This document shows positions 18,566-27,241 of a DNA stretch of 64,000 nt, in pieces. Each line of letters starts with the position of its first letter. Position 1 is the stretch's first letter. Both the position numbers and the translations under genes were made by a program. Source of the DNA: Sphingomonadales bacterium (GTDB taxonomy: Bacteria > Pseudomonadota > Alphaproteobacteria > Sphingomonadales > Sphingomonadaceae). The notes beneath the pieces are model-generated. The model did no database searches. It was not told where the DNA came from and saw only the letters and a program-made list of their open reading frames with translations. Where the stretch lies: assembly GCA_027486895.1 (NCBI GenBank), contig JAIXOE010000005.1, positions 1-64,000 of the forward strand, in the 5' to 3' direction.

Positions 18566-19696
18566 TTAGCTTAACAAAACCACGGGGCTGTCGGCACGCC
18601 AGTGCATGCTAACCTTGTCGTCCCATGTGAAATCCTCTTGGTCATGGCGTGACAGATTCGGGCGACTAACGCGGATCATCTGTCCGCCCTCAAGCTGAAT
18701 TTCGTAAAGCGTAATGTCGCCAAGATAGCTCATTCCCTTAATCGTGCCGCGGGCGAGGTTATGCCCATCGGGCGCGTCTTGCGCGGCTGCGCGAATGGCT
18801 TTCCCTTCACCTGGCACATGCAAGTATATCTTTTCGGGCCGAAGCGCGACCCAGACGTCGGCGCCATGTGGTCCAGTGACACCATGGTTGAGGTAGATTT
18901 TGCCAAGGCCGGGGCAATCGACGGCTGCCTTGTCCGGCTCGTCGAGCGTCAGCTTGCCCTCGAATATGTTCACTGAGCCCACGAAATCCGCAACAAAGCG
19001 GTTTGCCGGATATTCGTATAAATCAGCAGGCGGCGCGAGTTGCGCAACTTCGCCTTTGTTAATGACGGCAACGCGGCTTGCCATCGACAATGCCTCGTCC
19101 TGATCGTGCGTGACCGTGACAAAGGTAATCCCGACCTTGTCTTGCAGATCCGACAGCTCAAACTGCATCTGCGCGCGCAATTTTGCATCGAGCGCGGAGA
19201 GCGGCTCATCGAGCAACAGCACTTTGGGCCGCATCACGAGGCTGCGCGCAAGTGCAACGCGCTGGCGCTGCCCGCCTGACATCTGGTCAGGCATCCGGTC
19301 TTCAAAACCGCCCAGTTTGACCAGCTCAAGCGCCTCGGCAACGCGGTCGCGAATCTCACCCTTCGACACGCCAGATATGCGCAGGCCATAGCCGACATTG
19401 TCCATGACGTTCATATGCGGAAATACAGCGTAGCTTTGAAACACCATATTCACGGGCCGCTTGTTCGGCGGAACAAGGCTCATATCCTGTCCGTCGATTA
19501 TAATCTGCCCCTCGGTCGGCATTTCAAAACCGGCGATCATGCGCAGCAGCGTCGTTTTGCCGCAGCCTGAAGGTCCCAAGAGAACGAAGAACTCGCCTGC
19601 TAGAATATCAAGGCTCACATTATCGACTGCGGTCACCTTGCCAAAGCGTTTGGACACATTGCGGATTTGAATGATGGGCTGTTTGGTTTCGGTCAT
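18566..19696 (-). CDS. potG: Polyamine ABC transporter, ATP-binding subunit
   Basis: 376 aa. Walker A LLGPSGCGKTTLL near residue 36, Q-loop MVFQSYAVFPHM, signature LSGGQ in the form MSGGQRQRVALARS, Walker B VLLLDEPLSALD and H-loop VTVTHDQDEA. The C-terminal 130 residues form the TOBE/MOI regulatory barrel, including VWVALRPEKI. PotA/PotG-type subunits energise spermidine/putrescine uptake. It is the last gene of a four-gene run (binding protein, two permeases, ATPase) in the PotFHIG order. Confidence 0.9.
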   Translation of the reverse strand: MTETKQPIIQIRNVSKRFGKVTAVDNVSLDILAGEFFVLLGPSGCGKTTLLRMIAGFEMPTEGQIIIDGQDMSLVPPNKRPVNMVFQSYAVFPHMNVMDNVGYGLRISGVSKGEIRDRVAEALELVKLGGFEDRMPDQMSGGQRQRVALARSLVMRPKVLLLDEPLSALDAKLRAQMQFELSDLQDKVGITFVTVTHDQDEALSMASRVAVINKGEVAQLAPPADLYEYPANRFVADFVGSVNIFEGKLTLDEPDKAAVDCPGLGKIYLNHGVTGPHGADVWVALRPEKIYLHVPGEGKAIRAAAQDAPDGHNLARGTIKGMSYLGDITLYEIQLEGGQMIRVSRPNLSRHDQEDFTWDDKVSMHWRADSPVVLLS

Positions 19697-19707
19697 AAGG
19701 ATGATCT

Positions 19708-20544
19708 CTAATGGGTTTCCGCGATGCCCTTCACGCCCTGCAATTTCAGCGCGATGAAGGTAAGGATGACGGTAAGGAGGATGAGGATTGTCGACGCGGC
19801 GTTCACCTCTGGCGTTACCGAGAAACGGACCATCGAATATACCTTCACCGGGAAGGTAATTGTGTCCGGACCACTGGTAAAAAAGGTGATGACAAAATCA
19901 TCGAGACTGAGCGTGAAGGCCAAAAGTGCGCCTGCCACCAACGCAGGCTTGATATGCGGCAGCAAGACATCACGAAACGCCTGCCATTCCGTCGCGCCAA
20001 GGTCTTTCGCAGCCTCTTCTTCTTCCTTGTTAAAGCTCGCCAGTCGCGCGCGTACAACCATGGCCACAAACGGGAAGCAAAACGTTATGTGCGCAATTGT
20101 AATCGCTGAAAGATTGAGCGGCCATGGCAAATCGGTTGGCCAATCTACCTTGGCGAAAAAGATCAAAAATGCGACACCTAGGCAGATTTCAGGGACGATA
20201 ATCGGCAAGGACATCGTCCCTTCGACCAGCCCCTTTAACGGGAACCGGAACCGCCAGAGAACCACGGCCGCAAGCGCGCCAATGACAAGGCTGACGATGG
20301 TTGCGAGAGCCGCGATAGTGAGCGAGTTGACCAACGCCTCAACCAGGCTGTCATTGTTCAGCGCCTTCTCATAATATTTGAGCGTAAAGCCCTTCCACAC
20401 AACGTTGCGCTTGCTGTCGTTAAAACTGAAAATCATCAGCACGATGAGCGGCGCGTACAGGAACAGCATGGTCAATCCGACCCAGCTGCGCATCCACAGC
20501 TTTCTTGTATATTCCAGCGGCGCGATGGGGGTGCGATTGAACAT
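19708..20544 (-). CDS. potI: Polyamine ABC transporter permease (PotI/PotC type)
   Basis: 278 aa from the ATG at 20544, which has a strong AAGGAGG site seven bases upstream; a GTG at 20550 overlapping the previous stop is less likely on that ground. Six transmembrane segments are predicted, and the EAA loop that contacts the ATPase reads EEAAKDLGATEWQAFRDVLLP. SLDDFVITFF near residue 225 is typical of PotC/PotI. It pairs with the upstream PotH-type permease to make the channel. Confidence 0.9.
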   Translation of the reverse strand: MFNRTPIAPLEYTRKLWMRSWVGLTMLFLYAPLIVLMIFSFNDSKRNVVWKGFTLKYYEKALNNDSLVEALVNSLTIAALATIVSLVIGALAAVVLWRFRFPLKGLVEGTMSLPIIVPEICLGVAFLIFFAKVDWPTDLPWPLNLSAITIAHITFCFPFVAMVVRARLASFNKEEEEAAKDLGATEWQAFRDVLLPHIKPALVAGALLAFTLSLDDFVITFFTSGPDTITFPVKVYSMVRFSVTPEVNAASTILILLTVILTFIALKLQGVKGIAETH

Positions 20545-20546
20545 GA

Positions 20547-21458
20547 TCACGCCTCCTTCACTTTGTTCGAGCGCATTGATTGGAAGGCAATCAGAATGAA
20601 CATCGCATAGATGAGCAGGAACGAAAGCGCCGCCCCGAACGGCCAGTCATTCGCGCGTTTGAATTGCCGTTCAATCACATTGGCAATCATCTGGCTGTCG
20701 GTCCCACCCATGAGATCAGGGGTCAGATAAGCGCCGAGCGCGGGTATCAACGTAATCATCACGCCGGCGACAATGCCAGGCGCGGCAAGCGGAACTACGA
20801 TCTGCATGAAGGTTTTGAAATGACCCGCCCCTAGGTCAAGGCTCGCCTCAATGAGGCTTTTGTCTAGCCGGTCGAGCGCGGAATACAGCGGCAAGACCAT
20901 GAAAGGCAGATGCACATACACCAGCCCAAGAACGACCGCGAAATTATTGTACAGCAACTGCACCGGCGTCCAAGCCTCCAGCGGCTGCATCCCCACCAAA
21001 GTGCGCAACCAGCTTGCGCCTTCCCACAATCCGCCAAGGCCTTTGTTCATATATCCGTTTGTGCCCATCAGCGCCATCAGCGCATAGGTCCGGATCAGCA
21101 GGTTGGTCCAAAAAGGCAGCATGATGCCAAGCAACAACCATGGTCGCCATTTCGGAGCAGCAAAGGTAATCGCCATCGCAACAGGAAAGCCAATGATGAG
21201 GCAAATCAGGGTTGTGAGTGCGGCAACCGCGAGGCTTTTCAGGAAAATCGAGAGATACAACCACTCGGTGGCGCGCTTGTAATTATCGAGCGTCCCTGAA
21301 ATAACGATATCCGCCGGTCCGGCATTCTGGCCAAAGCTATAGAGCCAGACGATTGTCATGGGTGCTACAAAGAAAAGGGCAAGCCAGAATACCGGTGCTG
21401 TCACAACGGCGGCAAAAGGTTTCTTCTGGCTCTTCCAGTCTTGCAACGCCCCTGACAT
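20547..21458 (-). CDS. potH: Polyamine ABC transporter permease (PotH/PotB type)
   Basis: 303 aa from the ATG at 21458, six bases into a near-abutting junction with the binding-protein stop. Six membrane segments; the coupling loop EASLDLGAGHFKTFMQIVVPLA carries the EAA motif; PALGAYLTPDLMGG near residue 245 is shared with PotB/PotH. It forms the heterodimeric pore with PotI. Confidence 0.9.
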   Translation of the reverse strand: MSGALQDWKSQKKPFAAVVTAPVFWLALFFVAPMTIVWLYSFGQNAGPADIVISGTLDNYKRATEWLYLSIFLKSLAVAALTTLICLIIGFPVAMAITFAAPKWRPWLLLGIMLPFWTNLLIRTYALMALMGTNGYMNKGLGGLWEGASWLRTLVGMQPLEAWTPVQLLYNNFAVVLGLVYVHLPFMVLPLYSALDRLDKSLIEASLDLGAGHFKTFMQIVVPLAAPGIVAGVMITLIPALGAYLTPDLMGGTDSQMIANVIERQFKRANDWPFGAALSFLLIYAMFILIAFQSMRSNKVKEA

Positions 21459-21461
21459 CAA

Positions 21462-22571
21462 CTAGGCCGCCCGCACGCGGGTAAACGCCTCCTCATATTT
21501 TGGCTGAAGCTCTGGATTGAACTTTGCGTATTCGCATTTCGCCAAGATATCTGCGGGCGGGAAAATGACCTGATTGTTCTTGTATGCATCGGGCATCAGC
21601 GCCTTTGCGGCGTCATTTGGTGTTGGGTACAAGATGGTCTCGGTAATCTTCTTGCCTGCTTCGGCATCGAGCAGATAGTTGATAAATGCGTGCGCATTTT
21701 TCGGGTGCGGCGCGCCCTTGGGAATGCAAAGATTGTCGGAGTTCAGCTGGCTGCCCTCTTTGGGGATAATAAAGCCAATATCGGGATCTTCGACCATCGC
21801 CTGCGCAATGTCGCCATTATATTCAAGCACCACGTCGACTTCGCCCTTGAGCAACAAGTCCTGTCCGTTGTCTTCGTGGAATGCTTTGATGTTCGGCTTT
21901 TGCTTGATCATCATAGCTTCGATGGTCTTCAAATCGGCATCGGTGAGGTCGTTCACCGACTTGCCCATATATTTCCCGTAAAGCCGGAACATGTCGCCCG
22001 CCTCGGACAGGACCGCAATGCGACCTTTATATTCATCACTGTCGAATAGCACTTTCCAGCTGTCTGGCACCGCCTTCACCTTGGACTTGCGATAGCCGAT
22101 GCCAAGTACCAGCCATGTATAAGGCATCGAATATTTGCGTGCCGGATCGTAGGGAACATCCTGATAATCCTTAGCGACATTTTTGAAGTTCGGGATTTGC
22201 GCCTGATCAAGCGGCATGAGCATATCTGCCCCTGCCATACGCTCCACAAAGTCGTTGGATGGGACGATGACGTCATAGCCCGGGTTACCCGCGCGCAGCT
22301 TGGCAAAAAGCTCGTCATTGCTTGCGAACAGCGTCATATTGACGTCAACGCCAGCGCTGTCCTTGTAATCCTCCAACGTGGTTTCACCGATATAGGTGTC
22401 CCAGTTGTAGAAGTTCAGCTTCGCCTCTTCGCCATTGGCGAGCTTCTTGGCTTCCTTCTCGCCACATCCTGCAAGAGCCCCCGTCAGCGAAAATCCGACA
22501 GCGGCAACGCCCATACCTTTTAACATGGCCCGGCGGTTGCTGCCTGCGTGCAAAAACGTCTTAAAGTCCAT
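21462..22571 (-). CDS. potF: Putrescine/spermidine-binding protein, lipid-anchored
   Basis: 369 aa. The N terminus SNRRAMLKGMGVAAVGFSL resembles a twin-arginine-like signal and is followed by the lipobox ALAGC near residue 36, so the mature protein is likely a lipoprotein facing the periplasm. The family core begins at LNFYNWDTYIGE and includes YDVIVPSNDFVERM, MPYTWLVLGIGYRKSKV and VVLEYNGDIAQAM, as in PotD/PotF. A GGAG site precedes the ATG. It is the first gene of the importer operon; a long inverted repeat (22652-22707) lies upstream. Confidence 0.9.
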   Translation of the reverse strand: MDFKTFLHAGSNRRAMLKGMGVAAVGFSLTGALAGCGEKEAKKLANGEEAKLNFYNWDTYIGETTLEDYKDSAGVDVNMTLFASNDELFAKLRAGNPGYDVIVPSNDFVERMAGADMLMPLDQAQIPNFKNVAKDYQDVPYDPARKYSMPYTWLVLGIGYRKSKVKAVPDSWKVLFDSDEYKGRIAVLSEAGDMFRLYGKYMGKSVNDLTDADLKTIEAMMIKQKPNIKAFHEDNGQDLLLKGEVDVVLEYNGDIAQAMVEDPDIGFIIPKEGSQLNSDNLCIPKGAPHPKNAHAFINYLLDAEAGKKITETILYPTPNDAAKALMPDAYKNNQVIFPPADILAKCEYAKFNPELQPKYEEAFTRVRAA

Positions 22572-22651
22572 GATTTATCTCCAGCAGAAGCATATCGTTA
22601 ATGAAGCTATGCTGGACTATTAATGGCACTTAGAAAAGACCCTTTTTTCCG

Positions 22652-22707
22652 CATGTTGCGGCGCAATATTATTACGAATTAACGCAATTATTGTGCACCG
22701 CAACATG
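22652..22707. promoter_or_regulatory. Long imperfect inverted repeat between the serine hydrolase gene and the polyamine importer operon
   Basis: Outer arms CATGTTGCGG (22652-22661) and CCGCAACATG (22698-22707) are perfect; the symmetry continues inward through GCAATA and TATTG with a 2-nt bulge, leaving an AT-rich centre. It occupies most of the gap upstream of potF and begins ten bases past the stop of the upstream gene. It could be an operator for the importer, or a hairpin ending the upstream transcript, although no T tract follows directly. Confidence 0.5.
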
Positions 22708-22716
22708 GGATTAAAT

Positions 22717-23913
22717 TCAGGGCTTTTTCACCTCGGCATCGACCGCGGCTTGAACCGATTTGTAGAATGCTTCGCGCTGCGCGCCCACCGTGTCGGGATC
22801 CGTTGCCTTTGGCCAATTGCTATTGGAGGCAATGATGAGGTTCCGTTTGGGGTCAATGAAAATGCCCTGTCCGAAAATGCCTTGGGCGGCATAGCTGCCG
22901 TCATCATAGGTCCACCATTGATAGCCATAGCCCTTGCCAGCCATGCCGATATCGGCTTGCTTGACGGTCGCAGATGCCATCCAGTTATCTGGCCATATGC
23001 TCTGCCCGTTTATCTTGGCACCACCCAAAACGAACAAACCAAAACGCGCATAATCACGGGTCGAAGCTTGAATACAACAGCCGCTAATTTCGTGCCCGGT
23101 TGAACCCAAAAGCCAGCTTGCATCTTGCTCCATGCCATAAGGTGCCCAGACTTTTTCCGACAAATAGTCGGACAGCTTCTTTTTGGTGGCAGAACTGACC
23201 AACACGCCGATCAGGTTGGTTTCACCGGTTTTGTAGACCCACTTCGTTCCAGCGGGCGCTTCACGCGGCAGATTGCGCATATAGCTGACTGTTACGTCCA
23301 TGCCCTTTTCAGCTTTATGCAGATTGAACAAAGCAACGTCTGACTTGGGATCGGCATAATCCTCGTTCCATTTTACGCCCGACGTCATGGTGAGCAATTG
23401 CGCAATGGTTACGTCATCATAAGCTGAACCCTTGAGGTCGGGGATATAGGCCGAGACCTTGTCATCAATGCTCTTGATATAGCCGTCCTTAATGGCGGCG
23501 CCCACCAAGGTTGAGGTGAACGACTTGGCGACAGAGAAGCTTGTCCACTTGCCCTGCGCGTCAAAATCGAGGCCGTATTTTTCAACGCGGATTTTACCGT
23601 CCTGGACAATGACCAGACCAGCCGTACGCTGCGCCTTCATATAGGCGTCGACATCCATGCCAATGCTCAGCGGTTCGCCCTTGGGCATCGGATAGACGGT
23701 ATCGCCGGCCTCAATGATGTTCGACTTCGCCAAAATGGGAATGCGGTCCAATGCACGGAAGCCCGCATCGCGTTGCTCTACGCTCCAGAACAGCACGTTA
23801 GCATCCGTTGGTAGGTTGGAGATAAGCGCTTTCATATCCTTGTCCGCGCTTGCCCAAAAACCGCCAGCCGCAGCCGCGATCACAATCAATATACCGAGTA
23901 TCCATTTTTTCAT
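22717..23913 (-). CDS. Serine hydrolase of the beta-lactamase/NylB family
   Basis: 398 aa from the ATG at 23913 (GGGGGAG site upstream). An N-terminal hydrophobic helix (about 4-24) anchors or exports it. The SxxK motif is SVAK in WTSFSVAKSFTSTLVGAA; a Tyr-containing motif follows as VYKTGETNLIG; QLLTMTSGVKWNEDY is characteristic of class C-like and 6-aminohexanoate-dimer hydrolase-like enzymes. The family includes esterases, peptidases and amidases, so antibiotic resistance should not be assumed. It starts 16 bp after cfa in the same run. Confidence 0.85.
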   Translation of the reverse strand: MKKWILGILIVIAAAAGGFWASADKDMKALISNLPTDANVLFWSVEQRDAGFRALDRIPILAKSNIIEAGDTVYPMPKGEPLSIGMDVDAYMKAQRTAGLVIVQDGKIRVEKYGLDFDAQGKWTSFSVAKSFTSTLVGAAIKDGYIKSIDDKVSAYIPDLKGSAYDDVTIAQLLTMTSGVKWNEDYADPKSDVALFNLHKAEKGMDVTVSYMRNLPREAPAGTKWVYKTGETNLIGVLVSSATKKKLSDYLSEKVWAPYGMEQDASWLLGSTGHEISGCCIQASTRDYARFGLFVLGGAKINGQSIWPDNWMASATVKQADIGMAGKGYGYQWWTYDDGSYAAQGIFGQGIFIDPKRNLIIASNSNWPKATDPDTVGAQREAFYKSVQAAVDAEVKKP

Positions 23914-23929
23914 CTTGCTCCCCCACACA

Positions 23930-25183
23930 TTATTTTTTGATCAAAGTCACTTGAGCCACGTTAATTCCGCCGCCCCTGAATCCGCCTTCGCAATACATCA
24001 GATAATAACGCCAAAGCGAAATGAATTTATCGTCAAAGCCTTTGGGCAGCGAACCTGCAGCAAAGGCCGCGTCAAAACGCATCCGCCACTGGCGCAGCGT
24101 TTCCGCATAATGCAGGCCGAAGTCCGTTTGGTCTTCCCACGAAAGTCCGCAATCGGCGGCAATTGCGCGAAACCGGCTTTCCGACAGCAACATACCGCCG
24201 GGGAAGATATAATGCTGAATAAAGTCCGTGCCACGCGCATAGGATTCGAAAACATCATCCTCGATCCGGATATATTGAATGGCGGCGCGGCCACCGGTCT
24301 TTAGACAGCGGGCAATAGATTTAAGATAATCAGGCCAATATTGCTGCCCAACCGCCTCGACCATTTCCACGCTGGCAATCGCGTCATATTGGCCTGCGAC
24401 GTCACGATAGTCGGTCAGTGTGACCGATGCATCACCAAGCTCCATGAGGCGTTCGTCGGCATAAACCTTCTGCTCTGACGACAGGGTAATGCCGTGATAA
24501 TGAATGTTGTGCGCGCGCAGGGCAACTTCCGCCAACCCACCCCAGCCGCAGCCAATCTCAAGCAACGTATTGCTGTCGGTAAGCTCAAGCCGCGCCAATA
24601 ACGCTTCAATCTTGCGATGCTGCGCCGATTCCAACGCTTCGGCCGAATGGTCTGGATCGGCGAAGATTGCGCTGGAATAGGTCATGCTTTCATCAAGCCA
24701 AGACTGATAAAAGTCGTTGCCCAGATCATAGTGAAACTCGATATTCCGGCGTGCACCCGACCGGTTGTTTCGGCGCATCGCATGGATCGCCTTTCCAGCC
24801 AGTTTTGCGAGGCCAGACGGACGCGCGACGCTTCCCAGCGACTGCCGGTTGCGCATGAACAGATCGAAAATTTGGACCGGATCAGGGCTGCTCCATTCGC
24901 CTGCTGCCCAAGCCTCATACCAGCCGGTGGACCCGCCACGCGCCAGCCGAAGCAATGCCTTCCAACTGTGCAGCGTGACAATCGCGCTTGGTCCTCCCCC
25001 ACGCCCGCCGAGTAAGCGGATCGACCCATCAGGCAAAGTTGCTTCGATTGAACCGAAGACGATACCTTGGTCAATGCGGTCAACGATGCGTTGGAATCCG
25101 CGCACAAAAAGACCGCCAGTGAACGCGCGCAAGCCAGTTGCGTGAGTCAGATGGCGGCCTCGTGTTACGTCAGGAGAATTCAT
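23930..25183 (-). CDS. cfa: Cyclopropane-fatty-acyl-phospholipid synthase family methyltransferase
   Basis: 417 aa. An N-terminal lipid-binding part is followed by IEFHYDLGNDFYQSWLDESMTYSS (family hallmark; quoted here only as H-Y-D-x-GNDFY and MTYSSA) and the SAM site LLEIGCGWGGLAE near residue 205. YHGITLSSEQ and the later VEMVEAVGQQYW also match. Cfa adds a methylene bridge from SAM to unsaturated acyl chains of membrane phospholipids in stress or stationary phase. Lying between mscL and a serine hydrolase suggests an envelope-stress group. Confidence 0.88.
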   Translation of the reverse strand: MNSPDVTRGRHLTHATGLRAFTGGLFVRGFQRIVDRIDQGIVFGSIEATLPDGSIRLLGGRGGGPSAIVTLHSWKALLRLARGGSTGWYEAWAAGEWSSPDPVQIFDLFMRNRQSLGSVARPSGLAKLAGKAIHAMRRNNRSGARRNIEFHYDLGNDFYQSWLDESMTYSSAIFADPDHSAEALESAQHRKIEALLARLELTDSNTLLEIGCGWGGLAEVALRAHNIHYHGITLSSEQKVYADERLMELGDASVTLTDYRDVAGQYDAIASVEMVEAVGQQYWPDYLKSIARCLKTGGRAAIQYIRIEDDVFESYARGTDFIQHYIFPGGMLLSESRFRAIAADCGLSWEDQTDFGLHYAETLRQWRMRFDAAFAAGSLPKGFDDKFISLWRYYLMYCEGGFRGGGINVAQVTLIKK

Positions 25184-25225
25184 GCAGCGCCTATGCTACA
25201 CGCTCTTCCTCTTTGCAATTGGCTG

Positions 25226-25639
25226 TTATTTTTTGCGCAGCTCGTCACGGATTTCGGTGAGCAAATCCACATCTGACGGACCTGCCGCAGCGGGAGGCGC
25301 CATCATCTTGTTCGCCTGGCGTACGATCATAAAAATGACGAATGCGAGGATGAGGAAATTGATCGTCGCGGTTATAAAGCTACCCCATGCCAGCACATTT
25401 GCGCCCGTGGCTTTTGCAGCGACCAGCGACATACCAGCAGTCACTTTTTCTCCGCCACCGAGCACAACATATTTGCTCGTGAAGTCAACGCCACCGCCAG
25501 TCAGCAAAGAAATTAGCGGCATAATGACATCATCGGTAAACGATGAGATGATTTTGCCAAAGGCGGCACCAATTAAAACGCCGACGGCAAGGTCAAGAAC
25601 ATTACCCCGCATGACAAATGCTTTGAATTCACCGAACAT
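25226..25639 (-). CDS. mscL: Large-conductance mechanosensitive channel
   Basis: 137 aa from the ATG at 25639, with GGGG eight bases upstream; an earlier in-frame start at 25666 adds nine residues. The N-terminal amphipathic helix and TM1 read FKAFVMRGNVLDLAVGVLIG, TM2 lies at about 80-100 (ATINFLILAFVIFMIV), and the C-terminal helix ends with LLTEIRDELRK. It opens under membrane tension to release solutes on hypo-osmotic shock. It is the first gene of a likely mscL-cfa-hydrolase run. Confidence 0.93.
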   Translation of the reverse strand: MFGEFKAFVMRGNVLDLAVGVLIGAAFGKIISSFTDDVIMPLISLLTGGGVDFTSKYVVLGGGEKVTAGMSLVAAKATGANVLAWGSFITATINFLILAFVIFMIVRQANKMMAPPAAAGPSDVDLLTEIRDELRKK

Positions 25640-25706
25640 CAATTCATCCCCTAAAGTTTCAGACAACTAAAACATGCCATATTACATGTATAAACTACAG
25701 CACACA

Positions 25707-25735
25707 TTGCGTAACCTGCACCTGCGCCTTATGTA
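25707..25735 (+). promoter_or_regulatory. Candidate promoter for the lemA operon
   Basis: TTGCGT (25707-25712) and TATGTA (25730-25735) are separated by 17 bases, a good sigma-70 spacing, and lie about 60 bases ahead of the lemA start. Judged by eye only. Confidence 0.35.
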
Positions 25736-25797
25736 TGTAACACACGCCCGTTAAACGGCTGAAATCTGGGCCATTGCCCTTTGGAGGAGTTCTTTCG

Positions 25798-26406
25798 ATG
25801 CGTAACCAAGTTGTAAAATCTTTGCTATTAACCGCGGCAGCCCTCTCGCTTGCAAGCTGCGGTATCAACAGCGTGCCGACCGCCGAGGAAAATGCCAAGG
25901 CAAAATGGGCCGATGTTCAGGCCGCGTTTCAAGAGCGCGCCAATCTTATTCCAAACCTCGCTAATGTCGTCAAAGGCGCAGCTGCGCAGGAAAACAAGAC
26001 TTTGACTGAAGTGATCGAGGCCCGTGCCCGCGCGACGTCGCCGAACATTCAGGTCAATCCCGATGACCTCAGCGATCCAGCTAAAATGGCCGCTTTTCAG
26101 GCTGCGCAAAACCAATTGTCGGGAAGCCTTTCACGGCTGCTCGTATCGGTTGAGCAATATCCGCAGTTGAAGAGCCAGGAAGGCTATCTGAAACTGCAGG
26201 ATCAGCTCGAAGGTCAGGAAAACCGCGTGCGCATCACCTTGCGCGATTATAACGAGGCGGTGCGTGGGTATAACACCACCATTCGCACCTTCCCCGATAT
26301 CATCGGCGCAAAGATCATTCATGGCGCGCAACCGATGATCCCGTACCAAGCGACCACGCAAGGCGCTGAATCAGCACCTAAGCTTGATATGGCACCTGCA
26401 ACTTAA
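25798..26406 (+). CDS. LemA family lipoprotein
   Basis: 202 aa from the ATG at 25798, which has a GGAGGAG site. The signal ends in the lipobox LASC. The LemA fold is a long helical bundle; family positions are seen in WADVQAAFQERANLIPNLANVVKG and in NRVRITLRDYNEAVRGYNTTIRTFP. LemA proteins often occur beside TPM-domain proteins, as here, and are thought to act in the envelope; their molecular role is not established. Together with the next two genes it forms a conserved trio. Confidence 0.88.
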   Translation: MRNQVVKSLLLTAAALSLASCGINSVPTAEENAKAKWADVQAAFQERANLIPNLANVVKGAAAQENKTLTEVIEARARATSPNIQVNPDDLSDPAKMAAFQAAQNQLSGSLSRLLVSVEQYPQLKSQEGYLKLQDQLEGQENRVRITLRDYNEAVRGYNTTIRTFPDIIGAKIIHGAQPMIPYQATTQGAESAPKLDMAPAT

Positions 26407-26426
26407 CCCCGTTTGGGATTACACTC

Positions 26427-27230
26427 ATGAACAAGGCCCTTGGCCTGCTTACAGCGCTGCTTTTGGCCTTAACCGGCCAGGCAGCGCTTGCGCAAAACTT
26501 CCCCAAGCTTTCAGGCCGCGTTGTCGATCAGGCGAACTTGCTCGATCCACAGCAAGAAGCGGCGTTGACCGCAAAGTTGCAAGGGCTTGAAACGCGCACC
26601 AAGCGACAATTGGTGGTGGCCACCTTGAGCAGCCTCGAAGGCTATGAGATATCCGATTATGGGTATCGACTTGGCCGACAATGGGCGATTGGGCAGGATG
26701 GCAAAGGCGAGACCGAAAAGGACAATGGGGCCATCTTGATCGTTGCCCCCAATGAACGAAAAATGCGTATCGAGGTTGGCTATGGTCTTGAGCCTGTACT
26801 GACGGACGGATTGTCATCGACCATCATTCGCAACGACATCACACCGCTTTTCAAAACAGGTGATTTTGCCGGCGGTATCAACGCTGGGGTAGACCGCATC
26901 GTCACGCAACTCGAGTTGCCCGCCGATGAGGCAGCCAAAATTGCGCAAGCAGCACAGCAACGTCAGGGCAAGGGCGAAGGCGTGCCGTTCGGCGCAATCA
27001 TCTTCATTCTGTTCCTGATCTTCTTCGTATTCCTCCCAATGATCCGGTCTATGAACGGTGGCGGACGCAAGCACCGGCGCGGCGGCGTGGGGCCAGTCAT
27101 AATCTGGGGTGGTGGCGGATCATCCTGGGGCGGCGGTAGCGGCTTTGGAGGTGGCGGCGGTTTTGGTGGTGGCGGTTTCGGCGGAGGCGGCGGAAGCTTC
27201 GGCGGTGGCGGTGCCTCAGGTGGTTGGTAG
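26427..27230 (+). CDS. TPM-domain protein with glycine-rich C terminus (YgcG-like)
   Basis: 267 aa. A signal peptide ends near AALAQ (residue 23). The TPM domain (about 33-155) starts with VVDQANLLDPQQEAAL and includes NGAILIVAPNERKMRIEVGYGLE. A membrane helix (about 190-207) follows, and the last 45 residues are a Gly/Phe/Ser low-complexity tail. TPM domains of this type have been linked to envelope maintenance and, in photosynthetic organisms, photosystem II repair; the bacterial role is unclear. It follows lemA by 20 bp. Confidence 0.87.
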   Translation: MNKALGLLTALLLALTGQAALAQNFPKLSGRVVDQANLLDPQQEAALTAKLQGLETRTKRQLVVATLSSLEGYEISDYGYRLGRQWAIGQDGKGETEKDNGAILIVAPNERKMRIEVGYGLEPVLTDGLSSTIIRNDITPLFKTGDFAGGINAGVDRIVTQLELPADEAAKIAQAAQQRQGKGEGVPFGAIIFILFLIFFVFLPMIRSMNGGGRKHRRGGVGPVIIWGGGGSSWGGGSGFGGGGGFGGGGFGGGGGSFGGGGASGGW

Positions 27231-27241
27231 AAAGTTTCGTT

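Noticed and set aside
22717-23913. Antibiotic resistance beta-lactamase
   Set aside because: The sequence looks closer to NylB-like esterases and amidases; an SxxK motif alone does not show beta-lactam hydrolysis.
27058-27228. Minisatellite-like repeat of GGCGGT units
   Set aside because: It encodes the glycine-rich tail of the YgcG-like protein and is explained by codon repetition.
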